64,000 nucleotides of DNA, taken from positions 84,870 through 148,869 of the forward strand of contig CAKPDN010000003.1 in NCBI GenBank assembly GCA_934149005.1, in the 5' to 3' direction. The notes beneath the pieces were generated by a model that saw only the letters and a program-made list of their open reading frames with translations, made no database searches and was not told the DNA's origin. The stretch is from an uncultured Clostridia bacterium. GTDB taxonomy: Bacteria > Bacillota > Clostridia > TANB77 > CAG-508. Positions 26,652 through 35,865 of the stretch are shown in pieces; within the stretch, counting starts at the first letter, position 1; every line of letters begins with the position of its first letter. A program made the position numbers and the translations under genes.

Positions 26652-27176
26652 ATGGATGATATATTAATTTCTATATTTGCAATAGTATTATCCGTAGTTT
26701 TAATGTTTATATTTCCATTAATGACAATGTCAGACAGAAATGATGATGTAGCACAATTAACTGTTGACATTGCCACTATTGAATTTGTAGATACAGTAAG
26801 AACAACTGGAGTAATAACAAGAAGTGAATATGATAAATTTACAAGTAATATAGCTTCAACAGGAAATACATATAACATAGAACTAGAAGTAAGTATAAAA
26901 GATGAAAATCCTGGAAGAAAAATGACAGCAAATAGTGGTGGAAGTGATATAGGAGAGAATGTATATTATTCAATATATACCTCACAAATAGAAGAAATGA
27001 TTAGAACTAAAGAAGAATATAAACTAAAAGAGGGAGATGTATTTTCAGTAAGCGTAAAAAATACAAACCAAACTATATCCCAGCAATTAAAAAATTTTTT
27101 CTATACAGTAGTAGGAAAAGATACATATATAATAGCAGCAGCACATGCTGGATTAGTAACAACAACAGGAAATTAG
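26652..27176 (+). CDS. Pilin-like protein 7 (MTMS pair, second)
   Basis: A 174-residue paralog of the preceding gene, starting MDDILISIFAIVLSVVLMFI and then FPLMTMSDR. Shared blocks through the whole length indicate a tandem duplication followed by divergence. The two probably form a heteromeric minor-pilin pair. AGGAGGAAT precedes the ATG. Confidence 0.55.
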   Translation: MDDILISIFAIVLSVVLMFIFPLMTMSDRNDDVAQLTVDIATIEFVDTVRTTGVITRSEYDKFTSNIASTGNTYNIELEVSIKDENPGRKMTANSGGSDIGENVYYSIYTSQIEEMIRTKEEYKLKEGDVFSVSVKNTNQTISQQLKNFFYTVVGKDTYIIAAAHAGLVTTTGN

Positions 27177-27195
27177 AAAATAAGGAAAGAATATT

Positions 27196-28833
27196 ATGAA
27201 AATACAAAGTTTAGCAGTATTATTTATAATAATAATTTTGCCAATTTCATTAGTATTAGCATCATATACTCAAAATAAAGTAACAACAATTAATATGCAA
27301 ACTAGATATGATTCAAAATTAAATGATGCTACATATGATGCATTAAAGGCATATCAATTAAATAGTTTTAATAGCGATACATCAGACTATACCAATGCAA
27401 GAATAAGAAATATAGAAGCATCTGCAAATACATTTTTTAATAGTATGGCATCAGGATTTAGTGAACTTGGTTATAAAAAGGAGACTCTTCAAAATTATGT
27501 TCCGGCTCTAGTATATGCTATGTATGATGGATATTATATATATTCACCATATACTAATACTTGGGATGAAGAAACAGTGGATAAAGCTAGAAAGCAAAAG
27601 GAACAATATTTATTAGAAGATTCATCATATGAACTATCATTTAAAAAAGATGAAACACTATATGGTTTAAAACCATATGTATATTATAGTTGCAGATATA
27701 GAAGAGATAATACATTTGATGTTACTATAACATATTCATTAGATAATTATATTCAAATACAAGGTACAGTAAAAAATAATGTGACAGGAGAAATGGAAAC
27801 AGTTAGCCAATATGGATATTTATTAAGTAATGTTGGAGAAAATGGTGATACATATAAAGGTATAAGTATTGAAGTTGAAGATGGCAATAATTTAAAAGAA
27901 GATGTATATGTAGATGGACAAATAAAAAATTCGCCATATTTAAAGAAAAATGGAACAAAATATTATATGGATGGAAATACCGTGTATTCGGTTTTAAAAG
28001 GAAAAAGTGTAGTACAACAAAATTTTGATAAAAATGAAATAATAAATAATCAAAATGCTAAAAATTATTATAAGGAAGCATATGATTTAAAAACATTTAT
28101 GGAAAAATATAAATTAGATGATATAAAAGTGAGTGACATTGTAGGAGAAAATGGAGAAACCTATGATATAAATGATGAAAATAGTCCATATCATACGAAT
28201 GGAAAAATTTTTGATTTTGGTAATGCAAATGGTATAGAGTCAGAATCTTCAAACTTTAATAACCATAGAACAGAAGTAATAAAACATGCAATTGAAAGAA
28301 ATTTATCAATAGCAATATCAAATTTTAATAAATATTCAAGTTTGAATTTTCAAATGCCAAAATTAAGAGAAGCAGACTGGGACAAAATAATGAATAACAT
28401 ATCTATAATAGGATTTGTACAAGGAGTAAATATAGGTGGAAAAATTTATAATGGATATTCAATTGTAACAAATACTAAAAATGAAGATGTGGTAATGGAA
28501 GACTCTATATATATAAAAACAAATGATGGTGTTTTCCATAGAATTACAGAAAATGGACTTAGTAGTTCTAATGGTGCAATAGGAATTTATAATGTAAATG
28601 CTGAAAAAAGAACTGTACAGGAAAGTAATGGAAATACTTTATATTATTTTCCAGTATATGGAACTTTATCATATGATTCAATAGTAACACAAGACAATGT
28701 TGCAAAAAAATCAACACAAACATTAGGTGACTATATTAATAATATACAAGATGATACTTTAAAGAAAATATATTATACAGCGTTAGGGAGAGAAAGATAT
28801 GGTTTATATAGACAAAAATTAGTAATACCATAA
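27196..28833 (+). CDS. Large pilin-like/TadG-like extracellular protein
   Basis: A 545-residue protein, the last of the operon. An N-terminal helix (MKIQSLAVLFIIIILPISLV) is followed by about 520 outside residues rich in Asn, Tyr and Asp. Position and plan (helix, then large ectodomain after a run of small pilins) suggest a tip or adhesin-like subunit comparable to TadG. No von Willebrand metal site (DxSxS) or other known domain is visible, so the function is open. A strong terminator follows about 80 bases later. Confidence 0.5.
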   Translation: MKIQSLAVLFIIIILPISLVLASYTQNKVTTINMQTRYDSKLNDATYDALKAYQLNSFNSDTSDYTNARIRNIEASANTFFNSMASGFSELGYKKETLQNYVPALVYAMYDGYYIYSPYTNTWDEETVDKARKQKEQYLLEDSSYELSFKKDETLYGLKPYVYYSCRYRRDNTFDVTITYSLDNYIQIQGTVKNNVTGEMETVSQYGYLLSNVGENGDTYKGISIEVEDGNNLKEDVYVDGQIKNSPYLKKNGTKYYMDGNTVYSVLKGKSVVQQNFDKNEIINNQNAKNYYKEAYDLKTFMEKYKLDDIKVSDIVGENGETYDINDENSPYHTNGKIFDFGNANGIESESSNFNNHRTEVIKHAIERNLSIAISNFNKYSSLNFQMPKLREADWDKIMNNISIIGFVQGVNIGGKIYNGYSIVTNTKNEDVVMEDSIYIKTNDGVFHRITENGLSSSNGAIGIYNVNAEKRTVQESNGNTLYYFPVYGTLSYDSIVTQDNVAKKSTQTLGDYINNIQDDTLKKIYYTALGRERYGLYRQKLVIP

Positions 28834-28910
28834 TTAAAAAAGTCGCATTTCAGTAATATATCAACACCATTAAAACAGATTAATATATTTTCTTACGAAA
28901 TTGTAATATA

Positions 28911-28959
28911 AAAAGACTTAAATTTTTTACAAATAATAAAAAAATTTAAGTCTTTTTTT
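28911..28959 (+). terminator. Terminator of the Tad-like operon
   Basis: An 18-bp AT-rich stem (28911-28928 with 28939-28956) followed by T residues. The 205-base gap before spoIVB holds nothing else recognisable. Confidence 0.9.
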
Positions 28960-29038
28960 GTATTTTTAATTTATTAATAATAAAAAAATAAAAATAGTAA
29001 ATACTAAAATTATAAAAACTTTTCTAAGGAGAATATAA

Positions 29039-30275
29039 TTGAAAAAGGTAATTTGGAAAATATTATTAATTTTTTTATTATTAATAATATATATGTATAT
29101 AGTCTCAATTCAATCAATACCAGAAAATATAGTAATATTTGAAGGAGAAGCAATAAAATTAAAAACTGTTTTTGGTTTAAAAGCAAATTTGACAGAAAAA
29201 AATAATGTAATAGAAACATTATCAAGTAACCAAACTAATATTATAGATAATAGTGGGAAGAAAAAAATACAATTAAGTTTATTTGAAAATATATTTTTAA
29301 AAGATATAAGTGTAGATGTATTACCCAAAACTACAGTTATTCCAATAGGAAGTGTAGCAGGAATAAAATTATACACAAGTGGTGTATTAGTCGTAGGAAT
29401 GTCAGAAATACAAGGAATAGATAATAAAAAATACAAGCCATATGAAAATACAGGAATAAAAGAAGGAGATACAATAATATCAATTAATAATAATAAAATA
29501 GACTCAACAGAAGAATTAATTCAAACAGTAAATTCATGTAATGGTAGCGAAATTAAAGTGGAATATTTACATGATGAAAAAACATTAGAATGTTCAATAA
29601 AACCAGTGCAGACAGCAAAAAAAGAATATAAATTAGGGTTATGGGTTAGAGATAGTGCAGCAGGAGTAGGAACAGTTACTTTTTATGAACCATCTACTCA
29701 AAATTTTGGAGCATTAGGGCATGGAATAACAGATATAGATACAGAACAACTTATAGATATTGCATCAGGAGAATTTGTAACTACTAAAATACTAAATGTA
29801 GTAAAGGGAGAAAGTGGAACTCCAGGAAGGATACAAGGAACAGTTGATAATCAAAAAAATATTGGAACTATATATAAAAATACAAAATTTGGAATATATG
29901 GAAAAGTAGAAAATTTATCAAGTTTAAATATAGATAAATCAAAAGAGATGGAACTAGCATTAAGAAATGAAATAAAAATAGGAAAAGCAACTATAATTTG
30001 CAGTTTGGAAAATGGAAAAGTAGAGGAATATGAAATAGAAATAGAAAAGATATACAAAGAAAATAATTATGATAATAAAAGTATGTTAATAAAAATTACA
30101 GATGAAAGATTGTTAGAAAAAACAGGTGGAATAATTCAACGGGATGAGTGGTTCGCCAATAATTCAAAATGGAAAATTTGTAGGAGCAGTAACACATGTA
30201 TTAGTAAACAATCCACAAGAAGGTTATGGGGTATTTGGAGATATAATGTTAAAACAGATGAGAGAAGTAAAATAA
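29039..30275 (+). CDS. spoIVB: SpoIVB sporulation serine protease, +1 frameshift at CGG
   Basis: SpoIVB is secreted from the forespore and cleaves SpoIVFA to activate pro-sigma-K processing. Start TTG 29039 with AAGGAG. It has a membrane anchor (about 4-22), a PDZ domain with GIKEGDTIISINNNKI (about 140-190), and the catalytic His in GALGHGITD (His228). The frame reaches ATT CAA CGG (30140-30142), after which the family sequence is lost. Skipping the C restores GMSGSPIIQNGKFVGAVTHV, carrying the nucleophile Ser372, and ends at 30275 for 411 residues. The unshifted frame would run to 30325 through the terminator without the nucleophile. The exact GMSGSP motif fixes the extra base. Confidence 0.92.
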
Positions 30276-30311
30276 AAAATACTACTGACATGTATGAGCC
30301 AGTAGTATTTT
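30276..30311. terminator. Bidirectional terminator between spoIVB and murC
   Basis: A 12-bp perfect stem (30276-30287 with 30300-30311) with T runs on both strands. It starts one base after the shifted spoIVB stop, further support that 30275 is the real end. Confidence 0.9.
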
Positions 30312-30316
30312 TTTAT

Positions 30317-31696
30317 TTATTTTAATAACATAGGACCAATCTGAGTAACAGTACCGGCACCTAAAGTTAAAACAATATCATTTTCCTTAACATTATTTTT
30401 TAAATAAGAAACGCATTCATCAAAATCTGGAATATATTTAGCATCTTTTCCCAAAGAAATGATTTTCTGAACTAAGTCTTTAGAAGAAATATTATAAGTA
30501 TTTGTTTCCCTAGCAGCATAAATATCTAAAACAATAATATTGTCAAAATTTAATAATGCTTTAGCAAAATCATCCAAAAGATTTTTTGTTCTACTATAAG
30601 TATGTGGTTGAAATATAACCCAAGATTTATTATGTTTTTTATTATTTACAGAAGTAGATGTAGCAACAATTTCAGTAGGATGATGACCATAATCATCATA
30701 AATGCTTGCACCATTTACTTTTCCCTTATATTCAAATCTTCTGTGAGCTCCTGTAAATTTTTTTAAAGCGATTTGTAAAACTTTTTTATCAATTCCATAA
30801 TAATCACATAAAGCAATACAGGCAAGTGTATTTAATATATTGTGAGTACCAGGAATAGATAATTTAATATTACATAGAAATTCATTATTTTTATACACAT
30901 CAAATTCAGGAAAACCATCTTCGTTGAAAACAATGTTTTGTGCGTAGAAGTTCACATTTTTATTATTTATACCGTAAGTAATTGTATTTGCTTTAGTATA
31001 TTGAGGCAAATCTAAACAATTTTTATCATCACCATTAATAACTAAAATACCATCATTAGGCAATAATTTTACGTATTTAACAAAAGCATTTTTAATATTT
31101 TCAAATGTTTTGAAATAATCAAGATGATCATTATCTATATTTAAAATAACTTCAGCTTTTGGACTAAATTTTAGAAAACTTTCTACATATTCACATGCTT
31201 CAATGATAAAATGTTCACTATTACCAACTTTATAATTACCATCAATTGCTTTTAAAAATGCACCAACTTGGATACTAGGGTCTTTTAAAGCTTCTAAAAA
31301 ACATAAAGAAATCATAGAGGTAGTAGTTGTTTTTCCATGTGTTCCAGAAATACAAATGGTATCTTTAAAACATCTAGTAAGTTCTCCTAAAAAATCAGCT
31401 CTTTCAATAGTTGGAATATTTAATTTTTTTGCTTCTAACATCTCAGGGTCATCTTGTTTTATTGCTGCGGAATAAACAACAACATCTGATTTGGCAACAT
31501 CTTCTAAATTATGGCCAATAGTAACTTTTATTCCAATAGTGTTTAGTTTATCGGTAGCTTCAGATTGAGACCAGTCTGAGCCTGTAACATTAAATCCCCA
31601 ATTTGTAAGTATTGCTGCAATACCACTCATGCTAACTCCACCAATACCTACCATGTGGATATTTTTATATTTTTTTATATTTTCTATATTTGGCAT
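30317..31696 (-). CDS. murC: UDP-N-acetylmuramate--L-alanine ligase
   Basis: A 459-residue Mur ligase adding L-Ala to UDP-MurNAc in peptidoglycan synthesis. The Rossmann-like N-domain has HMVGIGGVSMSGIA; the ATP loop is GTHGKTTTT (residues 118-126); then EACEYVESF, the NIDNDHLDYF block, and HHPTEIVAT with YDDYGHHP (MurC signature). The C-domain has FQPHTYSRTK. Full length and intact. It is transcribed away from spoVG, with a 0.8-kb palindrome-rich gap upstream. Confidence 0.98.
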   Translation of the reverse strand: MPNIENIKKYKNIHMVGIGGVSMSGIAAILTNWGFNVTGSDWSQSEATDKLNTIGIKVTIGHNLEDVAKSDVVVYSAAIKQDDPEMLEAKKLNIPTIERADFLGELTRCFKDTICISGTHGKTTTTSMISLCFLEALKDPSIQVGAFLKAIDGNYKVGNSEHFIIEACEYVESFLKFSPKAEVILNIDNDHLDYFKTFENIKNAFVKYVKLLPNDGILVINGDDKNCLDLPQYTKANTITYGINNKNVNFYAQNIVFNEDGFPEFDVYKNNEFLCNIKLSIPGTHNILNTLACIALCDYYGIDKKVLQIALKKFTGAHRRFEYKGKVNGASIYDDYGHHPTEIVATSTSVNNKKHNKSWVIFQPHTYSRTKNLLDDFAKALLNFDNIIVLDIYAARETNTYNISSKDLVQKIISLGKDAKYIPDFDECVSYLKNNVKENDIVLTLGAGTVTQIGPMLLK

Positions 31697-32511
31697 TTTG
31701 AAAATTCACTCCTCAATTTGTTTAAGTTCTAATATTTTATAACAGGTAGATTATATAATTATATGTCTTAAATTTCAATACTTTTTAAAAATTTTTATAG
31801 TTATTAGTTACTACACTGTTACAATTCACAGCTTAAGCAAAATAATTAATGTGTGGGATGCTTACTTAATGGTTATATATCTTTTAATATTGTATCCGTT
31901 TGAATGAAGAGAAAAATGGAAAATCTTAAATAAAAAACTGAGGAATGTTCACGGAAAAAATGTATATATGTATATGGTTTTAATAATTTTCTCAGTTCAA
32001 TATGCAACATAAGAATTTCTAAAATAAATTAATGGCACCCTTCCATTTAGTCCTCACTTCGTTCGACATGAACTCTTTCCATTAATTTATTTAAGAAATT
32101 CTAATATTGCTCCATTCACATTCTAAAATGATAAAACCATATACATATATACATTTTTAGCTTGAGTGAAAGAGGCTCAGTTTTTGATTTTAGATTTTAT
32201 TTTTGAACGCAATGAACAGGATACAATATTAAAAGATATATAACCCTTAAGTAAGAATCCTTACACAGTAACCATTTTAAAAATGTAACACTACACCTCA
32301 CTTTGTTTGGTGTGAACTCTTATTAATAATATTCAAATTAACTATAAAATATTACTTTTATATTGTATATTAATATAAAAAATAAAAAAATAATAAAAAA
32401 TGTAAAAAAAAGAAGGAAAAAACTTTTTTATGGAGAATAATAAAATAAGTACATAAGAATAAACTAATATGTACAAAATAATAAAAACTTAAGGAAGGCG
32501 GTGCACGCAAA
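31697..32511. other. 815-bp divergent intergenic region, no gene
   Basis: The stretch separates divergent murC and spoVG. No coding frame or RNA gene could be supported. Most of it is the nested palindrome at 31861-32255. A further TGAACTCTT motif (32312-32321, after CACTTTGTTTGGTG) lies to its right, and an AT-only tract covers 32340-32410. Confidence 0.7.
31861..32255. repeat. 395-bp nested imperfect palindrome
   Basis: Successive arms pair around a centre near 32057: 31861-31898 with 32217-32255 (two or three mismatches), ACTGAGG region 31929-31943 with 32174-32190, 31956-31982 with 32132-32158 (27 bp, perfect), and 32013-32035 with 32079-32101 (one mismatch). The core TGGCACCCTTCCA to TGAACTCTTTCCA matches the palindrome at 6907-7079. 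The sequence GAGGAATGTTCACGG in the left arm also occurs, reversed, beside the smaller copy. Confidence 0.85.
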
Positions 32512-32784
32512 ATGCAAATAACAGATGTACGTTTAAGAAAAGTAAATTCAGAGAACAGAATGAAAGCTGTTGCTTCTGTAACATTCGATAACGAATTCGC
32601 AGTACATGATATTAAAGTTATCGAAAGCCAAAATGGATTATTCATAGCTATGCCTAGCAGAAAAACTCCAAACGGAGAATTCAGAGATATAGCTCATCCA
32701 ATTAATGCTGAAACAAGAGAGAAAATTCAAAAAGCTATATTAGAAGCTTATGAAGCTCCAGAAACAGAAGAATCAGCAGAATAA
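32512..32784 (+). CDS. spoVG: SpoVG, RNA-binding regulator
   Basis: A 90-residue SpoVG with the canonical start MQITDVRLRKVNSENRMKAV, VHDIKVIESQNGLFIAMPSR and DIAHPIN blocks. SpoVG is a small RNA/DNA-binding regulator affecting septation and sporulation. The ribosome binding site is AAGGAAGGCGGTG. It is monocistronic, ending at a clear hairpin. Confidence 0.98.
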   Translation: MQITDVRLRKVNSENRMKAVASVTFDNEFAVHDIKVIESQNGLFIAMPSRKTPNGEFRDIAHPINAETREKIQKAILEAYEAPETEESAE

Positions 32785-32796
32785 TAAAATAAAAAT

Positions 32797-32834
32797 AAAG
32801 ACACATTTATTTTAAAAATAGATGTGTCTTTTAA
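32797..32834 (+). terminator. Terminator of spoVG
   Basis: A 10-bp stem (32797-32806 with 32822-32831) and T run; asd ends on the other side, so it may serve both. Confidence 0.85.
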
Positions 32835-32838
32835 AAAT

Positions 32839-33828
32839 TTAAAAAATCAATTTTTCCAAAATTTGAACAGCATTATAAGCAGCACCTTTACGCAAATTAT
32901 CAGCGACAACCCATAAATTAATACCAAAAGGAACACTATAATCACGCCTAATTCTACCGACAAAAACTTCGTTATAACCATCAGCTTTAGAGGCTAGTGG
33001 ATAATAATTTTTTTCAATATCATCTACAAGAATAATGCCAGGAGAATTTTGCAATAACATTTTAATATCATAAATATCAAAATTTGATTTGAATTCAACA
33101 TTTATACTTTCACTATGACAATTTTTAACCGGAACTCTAACACATGTGGCCGTAATTGGAAGAAAAGGTTTATTTAAAATTTTTCTAGTTTCATTAATCA
33201 TTTTATATTCTTCTTTTGTGTAACCATCTGATTCAAAAACATCAATATGTGGTATGCAATTATTAAAAATAGGATGTTGAAATTTTTTTGGAGCTAATCC
33301 TTTAAAGCCATTTTCTAAGTCTTCAATTCCAGATTTACCAGCTCCTGAGACAGCTTGATATGTTGAATATACAATTCTTTTTATTTTATATCTATCATCT
33401 AATGGTTTTAAAGCAACAACAGCTTGGATTGTTGAACAATTTGGATTTGCAATAATTCCTTTATTTTCAAAAATTTTTTCTGGATTAACTTCAGGTACAA
33501 TTAAAGGAACATTTTTATCCATTCTGTAAATACTGCTATTATCTATTACGGTACATCCGGATCTAACAGCGATAGGGATGAACTTTGTAGATACATTTCC
33601 ACCTGCACAGAAAATTGCATAATCAAAATTTGATTTAAAAGATTCTTCTGTTAATTCTTGAATTATGTAGTTTTGGCCTAAAAATACAACCTTGCTTCCG
33701 CTGGATTTTTTAGAAGCAAACAGTGTATATATACAATTTTTGAAATTTTTTTCTTCTAAAACTTTTAAAATAGTTCTGCCAACTAATCCTGTACTGCCAA
33801 TAATTGCAACTTTATAACTAGTTTTCAT
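32839..33828 (-). CDS. asd: Aspartate-semialdehyde dehydrogenase
   Basis: A 329-residue enzyme making aspartate semialdehyde for lysine/DAP, threonine and methionine. It has NADP loop GSTGLVGRTIL, nucleophile Cys131 in NPNCSTIQAV, YQAVSGAGKSG, and substrate-binding RVPVKNCHSE with the catalytic His. Intact and of normal length. dapA, using its product, is also in this window (60.3 kb) but not adjacent. AGGTATTA precedes the ATG. Confidence 0.97.
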   Translation of the reverse strand: MKTSYKVAIIGSTGLVGRTILKVLEEKNFKNCIYTLFASKKSSGSKVVFLGQNYIIQELTEESFKSNFDYAIFCAGGNVSTKFIPIAVRSGCTVIDNSSIYRMDKNVPLIVPEVNPEKIFENKGIIANPNCSTIQAVVALKPLDDRYKIKRIVYSTYQAVSGAGKSGIEDLENGFKGLAPKKFQHPIFNNCIPHIDVFESDGYTKEEYKMINETRKILNKPFLPITATCVRVPVKNCHSESINVEFKSNFDIYDIKMLLQNSPGIILVDDIEKNYYPLASKADGYNEVFVGRIRRDYSVPFGINLWVVADNLRKGAAYNAVQILEKLIF

Positions 33829-33918
33829 ATAATACCTCCATTTTTATTTTGTTACCATTTGCATGTTACATGGAATGATAATTTTTTTATAATAATATAT
33901 TAAAATTTTTTAAAAAAG

Positions 33919-33947
33919 TTGCATTATTTTACCAATAATAGTATAAT
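33919..33947 (+). promoter_or_regulatory. Promoter of the GT2 gene
   Basis: TTGCAT (33919-33924), 17-base spacer, TATAAT (33942-33947), about 46 bases before the start. Confidence 0.65.
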
Positions 33948-33993
33948 AGAGAATGAGAGATAATAAATATAAAATAAAAAGAGAGGTAAAAAA

Positions 33994-35256
33994 ATGAATT
34001 ATATTTATATACTAAGAGAAGCATTAGTATGGATTGTAACAATATTTTGGATATATCAAATTGTTATTAGTTTATGTTCATTAGTAAAATTAAAAGAAAA
34101 GCCATTAAAAGTTAATAAAGAACATAAATTTATGACAATAATACCAGCACACAATGAACAAGAAGTAATAGGAAACTTAATAGAGAGTCTAAAAAATCAA
34201 AATTATAATAAAGAACTATATGATATATATGTAATTGCAGATAACTGCACAGACAACACAGCAAGAGTTGCAAAAAAAGCAGGTGCAATAGTATGTGAAA
34301 GATATGATGAAACACATAAAACAAAAGGTGCAGCATTAGATTGGTTTTTACAACAAAAAATTAAGGAAGATGCACCATATGATGCAATATGCATATTTGA
34401 TGCAGATAATATAGTAGATAAAAATTTCTTAAAAGCAATGAATAAAAAATTATGTCAAGGCGAAGATGTTGTACAAGGATATAGAGATATAAAAAATCCA
34501 ACAGATAACTGGATAACGTCAGGATATGCATTATTTTACTGGACAAATCATAGATTTTATCATTTAGCTAGATATAATTTAGGACTATCAACAATGTTAA
34601 ATGGAACAGGATTTATGGTAAATTTTAATATTATAAAAGAAAATAATGGATGGAAGACATTAACATTAACAGAAGATATTGAATTTTCATTACAAAGAAT
34701 ATTAAAAGGAAAAAGACTAGGGTGGGCAACAGATGCTATAGTATACGATGAACAACCAGTAGGATTTAGCCAAAGTTGGTCGCAAAGAAGCAGATGGACA
34801 GTAGGACATATGCAATGTATTAAAGAATATACCGGAAAATTATTTGATTCAGTAAAAGAGCAAAAGTCAATGATAACCATTGATGGACTATTATATATAT
34901 TGGGAAGCACACCAATGTTTATATTAACAATAATGCTACTATTATCTAACTTTGCTTTGTATGTATTAGATGGAATGACAAAATTAGAGCTAATTTCAAA
35001 TTTGATAATGTATTTGGTACCAACTTTTGTATTGCCATCAGTTACAGCAGCATTTGTTATGTTTTTAGATGGAAAGCCAATTAGGCCTATGCTAAAAGGA
35101 TTTTTCACATATCCATTATTTTTAGGAAGTTGGATAATTATTAATATTAAATGTTTGTTTAAAAGAGAAACAACATGGGAAAAGATTACACATAATAGAA
35201 GTATAAAAATTGATGATGTTGAACAAAAAGAGATTATAGAAACAGAAAAAATTTAA
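33994..35256 (+). CDS. Membrane GT2-family glycosyltransferase
   Basis: A 420-residue processive-type GT2. An N-terminal helix (about 8-30) is followed by the GT-A domain with IIPAHNEQEVIGN, the Asp in VIADNCTDN, the DxD-like IFDADNIVD, TEDIEFSLQ and the QRSRWTVGHMQ (Q/RxxRW) motif. Two or three C-terminal helices (about 300-390) follow. This is the plan of cellulose/hyaluronan-synthase-like enzymes. The polymer is unknown; a short cell-wall or surface polysaccharide is plausible. It is a single gene with its own promoter. Confidence 0.9.
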   Translation: MNYIYILREALVWIVTIFWIYQIVISLCSLVKLKEKPLKVNKEHKFMTIIPAHNEQEVIGNLIESLKNQNYNKELYDIYVIADNCTDNTARVAKKAGAIVCERYDETHKTKGAALDWFLQQKIKEDAPYDAICIFDADNIVDKNFLKAMNKKLCQGEDVVQGYRDIKNPTDNWITSGYALFYWTNHRFYHLARYNLGLSTMLNGTGFMVNFNIIKENNGWKTLTLTEDIEFSLQRILKGKRLGWATDAIVYDEQPVGFSQSWSQRSRWTVGHMQCIKEYTGKLFDSVKEQKSMITIDGLLYILGSTPMFILTIMLLLSNFALYVLDGMTKLELISNLIMYLVPTFVLPSVTAAFVMFLDGKPIRPMLKGFFTYPLFLGSWIIINIKCLFKRETTWEKITHNRSIKIDDVEQKEIIETEKI

Positions 35257-35263
35257 AAAATGC

Positions 35264-35292
35264 TTGCATTTTTTTCCAAAATTGGGTATAAT
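35264..35292 (+). promoter_or_regulatory. Promoter of the rimP-nusA-infB operon
   Basis: TTGCAT (35264-35269), 17-base spacer, perfect TATAAT (35287-35292), just after the GT2 gene. Confidence 0.75.
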
Positions 35293-35315
35293 AGATATAT
35301 CAATATAAGAGAAGC

Positions 35316-35344
35316 TAGAGAGTGGGAACAAATCCCACTCTCTA
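35316..35344 (+). promoter_or_regulatory. Leader hairpin upstream of rimP
   Basis: A 12-bp perfect stem (35316-35327 with 35333-35344), 5-nt loop, lying between the promoter and rimP. It could attenuate the operon (autogenous control by NusA is known in other bacteria) or protect the 5' end. There is no strong T run. Confidence 0.5.
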
Positions 35345-35367
35345 ATTGTTAAAAAAGGGGGTAAAAA

Positions 35368-35826
35368 TTGGCAAATATAGAAGAGAAAGTTGAAAAATTA
35401 TTAAAGCCTATAATAGAAAATATAGGTTATGAATTATATGATGTAGAATATGCAAAAGAAGGAAAAAATTATTTCTTAAGAATATTTATAGACAGCCCTA
35501 AAGGTATAGACTTAAATGACTGTGAAAAAGTAAATGATAATATATCAGACATTTTAGATGAAGAAAATTATATTAAAGAACAGTATTTTTTAGAAGTATC
35601 ATCACCAGGAATAGAAAGGGTCTTAAGAAAAGATAAACATTTGAAACAAAATATAGGAGAACAAATAAATATCAAGTTATTTAAAAAAGATGAAAATGGA
35701 AAAAAAGAATATTTAGGGACATTAAAAGAATTTGATGATTTAAAAATTACAATAATACAAAATGAAAATGAAATACAAATAGAAAGAAAAAATATATCAC
35801 AAATAAAAACAGTTTATAATTGGTAA
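35368..35826 (+). CDS. rimP: Ribosome maturation factor RimP
   Basis: A 152-residue RimP needed for 30S maturation. It has YELYDVEYAKEGKNYFLRIFID, the DCEKVNDNISDILDEE segment and LEVSSPGIERVLRKD (the SSPG motif). The TTG start follows AAAGGGGGT. First gene of the operon. Confidence 0.96.
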   Translation: MANIEEKVEKLLKPIIENIGYELYDVEYAKEGKNYFLRIFIDSPKGIDLNDCEKVNDNISDILDEENYIKEQYFLEVSSPGIERVLRKDKHLKQNIGEQINIKLFKKDENGKKEYLGTLKEFDDLKITIIQNENEIQIERKNISQIKTVYNW

Positions 35827-35827
35827 T

Positions 35828-35842
35828 ATCCCCAATGGGGCA
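35828..35842 (+). repeat. Short hairpin between rimP and nusA
   Basis: ATCCCCAATGGGGCA forms a 4- to 5-bp stem immediately after the rimP stop and resembles half of the TGTCCC REP-like units at 2435 and 12728. Confidence 0.35.
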
Positions 35843-35865
35843 AAAAATAAAGGAGGAATTTTAAA

